Shown here: positions 60,055 to 64,000 of the stretch, one piece after another
How the letters are laid out: every line of letters begins with the position of its first letter
How positions within the stretch are numbered: position 1 is the stretch's first letter
DNA from: Metarhizobium sp964253915
GTDB taxonomy: Bacteria > Pseudomonadota > Alphaproteobacteria > Rhizobiales > Rhizobiaceae
Assembly: GCF_964253915.1 (NCBI RefSeq)
Contig: NZ_CAXUSG020000002.1
Span: forward strand, 124,001 to 188,000
Length of the DNA: 64,000 nucleotides
Reading direction: 5' to 3'
Notes under the pieces: model-generated
Told to the model about the DNA's origin: nothing
Database searches by the model: none
Seen by the model: only the letters and a program-made list of their open reading frames with translations
Program-made: the position numbers and the translations under genes

Positions 60055-60847
60055 AGATCCCGGCAAGGTCGCCGTCATCGGCTTTGGTGCCATGGCGCGC
60101 AGCTTGCGCGATTCCCTGAACAGGTCCGGTAGCGATATCAAGATCACCGCAGGGCTGATATCGAAGGGAGCCGATGTCGAGCACGACGGCATCGTGTTTT
60201 TCCGAGACGTCGATGCGCTGATACAGTGGGGACCATCGGTCGTCGTCGAATGCGCCAGCCACGCAGCAGTCCGAGACTGTGTACCGACGCTGCTGCGGGC
60301 CGGGATTGATGTCATCGTCGTCTCCATCGGCAGTCTCGGCGATGCGGCACTGCTGAATGCCCTCGATAGGGCTGCTGAACACGGCAAGAGCCGCTTGACG
60401 GTCGTTTCCGGCGCGGTTGGCGGGCTGGACGCGCTGCGGGCGGCAAAACTCGCCGGGCTCGACCGCGTGGTCTACACCGGGACCAAGCCTCCAGCCGCCT
60501 GGAAGGGCAGCCCGGCAGAAAAAAGCTGCGATCTTTCCGCGCTCGCGCAGCGAACCGTGATTTTCGAGGGCAACGCCCGCGAGGCCTCGTCCCTGTACCC
60601 CAAGAACGCCAATGTCACGGCTGCGGTGGCGCTTGCAGGTGTCGGCTTCGACGAGACGGCCGTGACCCTCGTTGCCGACCCCGCAGCGGATGGCAACAGC
60701 CATCACGTCAGTGCGGTGGGTTCGTTCGGCAGTTTCGATATCGTGCTCCACAACAAGCCGCTGCCCGACAACCCGAAAACATCCTGGCTCGCCGCCCTCA
60801 GCGTCGAGCAGGCTCTCCGTCGTCATTTCCAGAGAATAGAACTGTGA
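60047..60847 (+). CDS. Aspartate dehydrogenase-like protein (NadX type)
   Basis: 266 residues, the usual length. N-terminal NAD-binding GFGAMARSL; C-terminal catalytic domain with SGAVGGLDALRAAKLAGLDR and HNKPLPDNPKTSWLAALSVE, both diagnostic of aspartate dehydrogenases. It oxidatively deaminates L-aspartate to iminosuccinate and oxaloacetate, or makes iminosuccinate for NAD synthesis; without nadA/nadC nearby a catabolic role on aspartate or an analogue is more likely. GGAGG precedes ATG 60047. Confidence 0.87.
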   Translation: MNRDPGKVAVIGFGAMARSLRDSLNRSGSDIKITAGLISKGADVEHDGIVFFRDVDALIQWGPSVVVECASHAAVRDCVPTLLRAGIDVIVVSIGSLGDAALLNALDRAAEHGKSRLTVVSGAVGGLDALRAAKLAGLDRVVYTGTKPPAAWKGSPAEKSCDLSALAQRTVIFEGNAREASSLYPKNANVTAAVALAGVGFDETAVTLVADPAADGNSHHVSAVGSFGSFDIVLHNKPLPDNPKTSWLAALSVEQALRRHFQRIEL

Positions 60848-60855
60848 GGTCCACC

Positions 60856-61608
60856 ATGCGTCTTCAGGATAAAATCGCAATCGTCACCGGCGCCGGCGCC
60901 GGCATCGGCGCAGCCACAGCGGAGGTTTTCGTCCGTGAAGGCGCGAAGGTTGTCGTCGCCGATTTTAACGGCGATGCCGCCAACAGCGTGGCGGAAGCGT
61001 TAGGCCAGAATGCCATCGGCTGCAAGGTCGACGTCCGCAACAGCGCCGAAGTCAAGGCGATGGTCGATCTTGCCGTATCCACATTCGGCGGCCTCGACAT
61101 CATCGTCAACAATGCCGGCCGCGGCATGATCGGCACGGTGGAAACCACCGGGGAGGACGATTGGGACGATATCGTCGCCGTCAACCTCAAGGGTGTCTAT
61201 CTCTGCTCCAAATACGCCGTGCCCGCACTTCGCGCGCGCGGCGGCGGCAGCATCGTCAACACCGCCTCGAACATCGTTACGTTCGGCATCAAGGATCGCG
61301 CTGCTTATGTCGCCGCCAAGGGTGGCGTCAGCGCCCTCACCCGTGCCATGGCCCTCGACCATGCGGACGACAACATCCGGGTCAATTCGGTCGCCCCCGG
61401 TGTGATCTGGTCGAACTATTACGACAAGATGCTCAAGGAGGTCGCCGATCCGGACGCCTTCGTCCGTGGCCTCAAGGCTCGTTCGCCGATGGCCCGCGTC
61501 GGCCAGCCGGATGATATCGCCAAGGCCATCCTCTATCTTGCCAGCGACGAATCCACCTTTGCTACCGGATCGATGATGACGATCGATGGCGGTGCCTCGG
61601 CCTGGTGA
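60856..61608 (+). CDS. Short-chain dehydrogenase/reductase
   Basis: 250-residue classical SDR: TGAGAGIGAA cofactor motif, NNAGRG, and Ser with the YxxxK pair in AAYVAAKGG. The Asp at the end of strand 2 (VVADFNGDA) suggests NAD over NADP. GAGG lies six bases before ATG 60856; GTG 60844, overlapping the upstream stop, is an alternative. Probably oxidises a hydroxyl of the pathway substrate. Confidence 0.88.
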   Translation: MRLQDKIAIVTGAGAGIGAATAEVFVREGAKVVVADFNGDAANSVAEALGQNAIGCKVDVRNSAEVKAMVDLAVSTFGGLDIIVNNAGRGMIGTVETTGEDDWDDIVAVNLKGVYLCSKYAVPALRARGGGSIVNTASNIVTFGIKDRAAYVAAKGGVSALTRAMALDHADDNIRVNSVAPGVIWSNYYDKMLKEVADPDAFVRGLKARSPMARVGQPDDIAKAILYLASDESTFATGSMMTIDGGASAW

Positions 61609-61639
61609 GCTCGGTCAGCATTTTCAGGGGAACCAGACG

Positions 61640-61954
61640 ATGCTTTTGGAAGAGCGAGACTACAGGATCCGGGCCGGTTTCCTCGGTGATTTCGTCGATT
61701 GTTACATGCGGCTCGGCCTGCCGATCCAGCGCGCCCATCTCGGAGAACCCGTCGGCTTCTTTACCTCCGATATCGGCGAGTTGAACCATTTCGTCTCGAT
61801 GTGGCGCTGGCAGGATCTGGGCGAACGCACGGCACGGCGGGAGAAAATGCTGGCCGACCCGGATTGGTCCGGCTACCTCGCCAGTATCAAGGGCCTGGTC
61901 GACACGCAAACGATCCGTTTCCTTGCGCCGACCCCCTTCTCTCCCCTAACGTGA
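61640..61954 (+). CDS. NIPSNAP-family protein
   Basis: 104-residue ferredoxin-like-fold protein; LLEERDYRIRAGFLGDFVDC and LNHFVSMWRWQDLGERTARR follow the NIPSNAP pattern. AGGGGAA precedes ATG 61640. Function in bacterial catabolic operons is not established; often found beside SDR and GlcG-type genes. Confidence 0.8.
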   Translation: MLLEERDYRIRAGFLGDFVDCYMRLGLPIQRAHLGEPVGFFTSDIGELNHFVSMWRWQDLGERTARREKMLADPDWSGYLASIKGLVDTQTIRFLAPTPFSPLT

Positions 61955-61978
61955 TGGCCGAAACAGAAGCGAGAAACC

Positions 61979-62398
61979 ATGCAATACGTCAAAGAAACGC
62001 TGGCGCTGACCCATGCCGGCGCCCTCAAGGCCCTTACCGCTGCCGTGACCTTCGCAGAAGAAATGGCCGTGCCTCAATGCATCTTCATCGTCGACAGCAG
62101 CGGTGAAACGCTTGCCAGCGTCAGGATGGATGGTGCCAAATATCTGAGCATGCGGACGGCGCTTTCGAAAGCCCGGACCGCCGCGTCGATCAATGCGCCG
62201 ACCGGAAGCATGGCTTTCGAATTCGGCACCTCGGCCGGTATCGCCTCGCAGGGCGGTGTCACGCCTCTGCCCGGCGGCCTGCCCATCCGATTTGGTGGAA
62301 AGCTTGCCGGCGCGATCGGCGTCGGGTCCGGCACGGGAGATCAGGATTTTGCCGTGGCACGGGCAGCACTGGCCGCCATCGGCGCCGATGCTCTCTGA
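61979..62398 (+). CDS. GlcG/HbpS-family heme-binding-like protein
   Basis: 139 residues of the GlcG/HbpS fold (LTHAGALKALTAAVTFAEEM; FIVDSSGETLASVRMDGA; GGLPIRFGGKLAGAIGVGSG). Some members bind heme, others sit in glycolate and diol operons without known activity. Last gene of the operon, 24 bp after the NIPSNAP gene. Confidence 0.87.
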   Translation: MQYVKETLALTHAGALKALTAAVTFAEEMAVPQCIFIVDSSGETLASVRMDGAKYLSMRTALSKARTAASINAPTGSMAFEFGTSAGIASQGGVTPLPGGLPIRFGGKLAGAIGVGSGTGDQDFAVARAALAAIGADAL

Positions 62399-62434
62399 CA
62401 TCGAAACCACCTTGCTGTGCGGGATTTGACTGAA

Positions 62435-62465
62435 CCCGGCAATGTCCAAAAGGCGCATTGCCGGG
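62435..62465. terminator. Hairpin between convergent operons
   Basis: CCCGGCAATG (62435-62444) and CATTGCCGGG (62456-62465) form a perfect 10 bp stem with an 11-base loop, between the GlcG-like stop and the convergent SDR stop. No long T-run on either side, but position and strength suit a bidirectional terminator. Confidence 0.65.
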
Positions 62466-62492
62466 CTCAGCGTCTTCCACCCAAGGCAAAAA

Positions 62493-63248
62493 TCACGCGA
62501 CGGCTTGTGCGCCGGTAATTTCGACCAGCGAACCACACATGAAGGCAGCCTCTTCCGATGCCAGGAATGCGACGAGTGCGGCAACCTCCTCGGGTTTGCC
62601 GATCCGGCCGTAGGGCACCAGTTTGTCCAGATCGGCGATGGTGCGCCCGGAGCGCCGTACGCCCGCCTCGAGCATCGGCGTGTGGATCTCTCCCGGGCAG
62701 ACTGCGTTGACGCGGATCTTGTCCGGCGCGTAGTCGCGGGCAAGGTTCTGCGTGAAGGCGGCGACGGCGGCTTTCGTCGTGTTGTAGGCAATATGGTTGG
62801 GGGCGGGATAGAGGCCCCACTGAGACGCGGTGTTGACGATGGCGCCACCGCCGGCGGCGATCATGTGCGGAAGCGTGGCGCGGCATAGGTTGAACATCGA
62901 GTCGAGGTTGACGGTAAAACTGATGTCCCAGTCCTCATCCGAGAGGGACAGGAGATTGCCGCGCCGGTTGATCCCGGCATTGTTGACGAGGACGTCGAGA
63001 CGGCCCTCCAGCTGGAAGGCTTTTTCGACAAGCGTGAAGCAGGCTTCCTTCCTGGAAATATCGGCAGCGATGGCGGTGGCCTTGCCGCCCTCGGCCTCAA
63101 TCGCCGTCACGACGATCCCGGCCGCTTCGGCGTTGACATCGGTCACCACGACATGGGCGCCTTCGGCGGCCAGGCGGCGCGCAATCGCCGAGCCGATACC
63201 GCCGCCGGCACCCGTTACCACCGCAACCTTGTTTTCGAACCGTTTCAT
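62493..63248 (-). CDS. Short-chain dehydrogenase/reductase
   Basis: 251-residue SDR: TGAGGGIGSA, VVVTDVN (Asp suggesting NAD), NNAGI, and active-site Ser/Tyr/Lys in NTASQWGLYPAPNHIAYNTT followed by K. GAGGAAA precedes ATG 63248; the longer upstream frame belongs to the neighbouring gene's region. Lies 17 bp after the partial SDR gene in the same direction, so one operon that continues past the window. Confidence 0.88.
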   Translation of the reverse strand: MKRFENKVAVVTGAGGGIGSAIARRLAAEGAHVVVTDVNAEAAGIVVTAIEAEGGKATAIAADISRKEACFTLVEKAFQLEGRLDVLVNNAGINRRGNLLSLSDEDWDISFTVNLDSMFNLCRATLPHMIAAGGGAIVNTASQWGLYPAPNHIAYNTTKAAVAAFTQNLARDYAPDKIRVNAVCPGEIHTPMLEAGVRRSGRTIADLDKLVPYGRIGKPEEVAALVAFLASEEAAFMCGSLVEITGAQAVA

Positions 63249-63265
63249 GAGACATTTCCTCTGTT

Positions 63266-64000
63266 CTATCGAATGTAACTGCCGCCGTTGACATCGAGTG
63301 TCGCGCCGTTGAGCGAGGCCTGCGATGGCCGCAGGATGAATGCGACCAGTTCCGCCACCTCCTGCGGCGCGGCCATTTCGCCAATGGGAATGTCTGCCAC
63401 GGCCGCAGCCTTGCCATGAGCGGCGACAAAATCTTCCGCCATGTCGGTGCGAACCCAGCCGGGGGCGATCGCCATCGCCGTGATGCCGTCTGCGCCAAAA
63501 CTGCGGGCGATCGATTTCGTCAGGTTGACGAGCGCTGCCTTGGTGGCGCCGTAGGGCATGGCGTCGGCCGCATAGCCGCGCTGCCCCGCCCGGCTTGCCA
63601 TGTTGACGATGCGACCGCCGCCATTCGCCTTGAAATGGCCGATCGCTTCCTTGCAAAGGTCGGCGGCAGCAAAGAAATTGATCTGGAATTCCTTCTGCCA
63701 GGCAGCCCTCCAGTCCTCGGCGGATGCCTCGACGGAGATCTCGGTGCGGATGCCGGCATTGTTGACGAGCCCGTGAATGCGCCCGGCGGCGGCAACCGCT
63801 TGCTGCCACAGGCGAAAGGGGCCTTCCGCGGCGGAAAGGTCGGCCTGTACGATCCATCCATCACCACCGATGCGGGAAAGCAAGGCTTCGGCCCCTGCCC
63901 GGTCGCGGCCGTAATGGATGATCGGCCGGGCGCCTTCGCCGGCAAGGCGTTCGACGATGGCAGCACCGATGCCGCCTGAAGCGCCGGTGACGAGAATGGC
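63266..64000 (-). CDS. Short-chain dehydrogenase/reductase, 5' end missing
   Basis: 245 codons of an SDR whose start is beyond the window edge. The first visible residues AILVTGASGGIGAAIVERLA are the cofactor motif, so only a few residues are lacking. NNAGI and MPYGATKAALVNLTKS give the catalytic Tyr/Lys; the end DVNGGSYIR is typical. Probably co-transcribed with the SDR downstream. Confidence 0.88.
   Translation of the reverse strand, partial: AILVTGASGGIGAAIVERLAGEGARPIIHYGRDRAGAEALLSRIGGDGWIVQADLSAAEGPFRLWQQAVAAAGRIHGLVNNAGIRTEISVEASAEDWRAAWQKEFQINFFAAADLCKEAIGHFKANGGGRIVNMASRAGQRGYAADAMPYGATKAALVNLTKSIARSFGADGITAMAIAPGWVRTDMAEDFVAAHGKAAAVADIPIGEMAAPQEVAELVAFILRPSQASLNGATLDVNGGSYIR

Noticed and set aside
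1..64000. CRISPR arrays, insertion sequences, phage genes, rRNA or tRNA genes
   Set aside because: Looked for repeat-spacer patterns, transposase motifs, terminal repeats and cloverleaf structures. Only the RIME-like repeats were found.

Overview
This 64 kb window is GC-rich, densely packed bacterial DNA from an alphaproteobacterium, most likely a member of the Rhizobiaceae (Rhizobium, Agrobacterium, Ensifer or Shinella type). The basis is the run of periplasmic-binding-protein transporters, the one-regulator-per-catabolic-cluster layout, and copies of a roughly 60 bp intergenic repeat of the kind known from rhizobia as RIME elements. No rRNA, tRNA, CRISPR array, transposase or phage gene was seen. 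The content looks like the accessory catabolic part of a second chromosome or megaplasmid. Assignment to a genus is inference.

Layout. (1) 1-9.3 kb: a MocR-type PLP regulator (cut by the window edge) diverges from an enolase-superfamily dehydratase, an amine-type FAD oxidoreductase, a PotDABC-type ABC transporter and mannonate dehydratase UxuA. (2) 9.3-16.2 kb: a LacI regulator, a 4-oxalocrotonate tautomerase-like protein, a CUT2 sugar ABC operon (binding protein, double ATPase, two permeases) with two TAGCGCTA operators, and repeats. (3) 16.2-21.8 kb: an alpha/beta hydrolase, a GntR regulator with its operator and a CynX-type MFS exporter; then an AraC regulator, an EamA transporter and an esterase. 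(4) 21.8-30.4 kb: a GntR regulator diverging from a PdxA-like dehydrogenase, a TctCBA tripartite transporter, a sugar isomerase, a DhaK-DhaL fusion kinase and a cysteine hydrolase. This looks like a C4 sugar/sugar-acid pathway. (5) 30.4-33.1 kb: a fused E1 alpha/beta 2-oxoacid dehydrogenase with a divergent Lrp regulator.

(6) 33.1-44.9 kb: a tight operon for a quaternary-ammonium-type substrate. It has a ProX-like binding protein, a ProV ATPase, a fused double ProW permease, two choline-kinase-like phosphotransferases, a 41-residue small ORF and two FAD-GcvT dehydrogenases of the dimethylglycine/sarcosine family. A DeoR regulator diverges from it. (7) 45.1-56.1 kb: two amidohydrolases, a LysR regulator, a three-gene CUT2 transporter, a GMC oxidoreductase, an MFS protein and a HAD phosphatase. 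Three 17 bp LysR-box palindromes tie the amidohydrolases, the transporter and the GMC enzyme into one probable regulon. (8) 56.4-62.4 kb: a LacI regulator and a seven-gene operon (proline-racemase-like enzyme, cupin, hydrolase, aspartate-dehydrogenase-like enzyme, SDR, NIPSNAP, GlcG/HbpS-like) whose combined pathway I do not recognise. (9) 62.5-64 kb: two SDR genes on the minus strand, the last one running off the window.

A recurring feature is that each of the five solute-binding-protein genes is followed, before the next cistron, by a strong inverted repeat. The likeliest places for undescribed biology are regions 8, 6, 4 and the LysR regulon of region 7.
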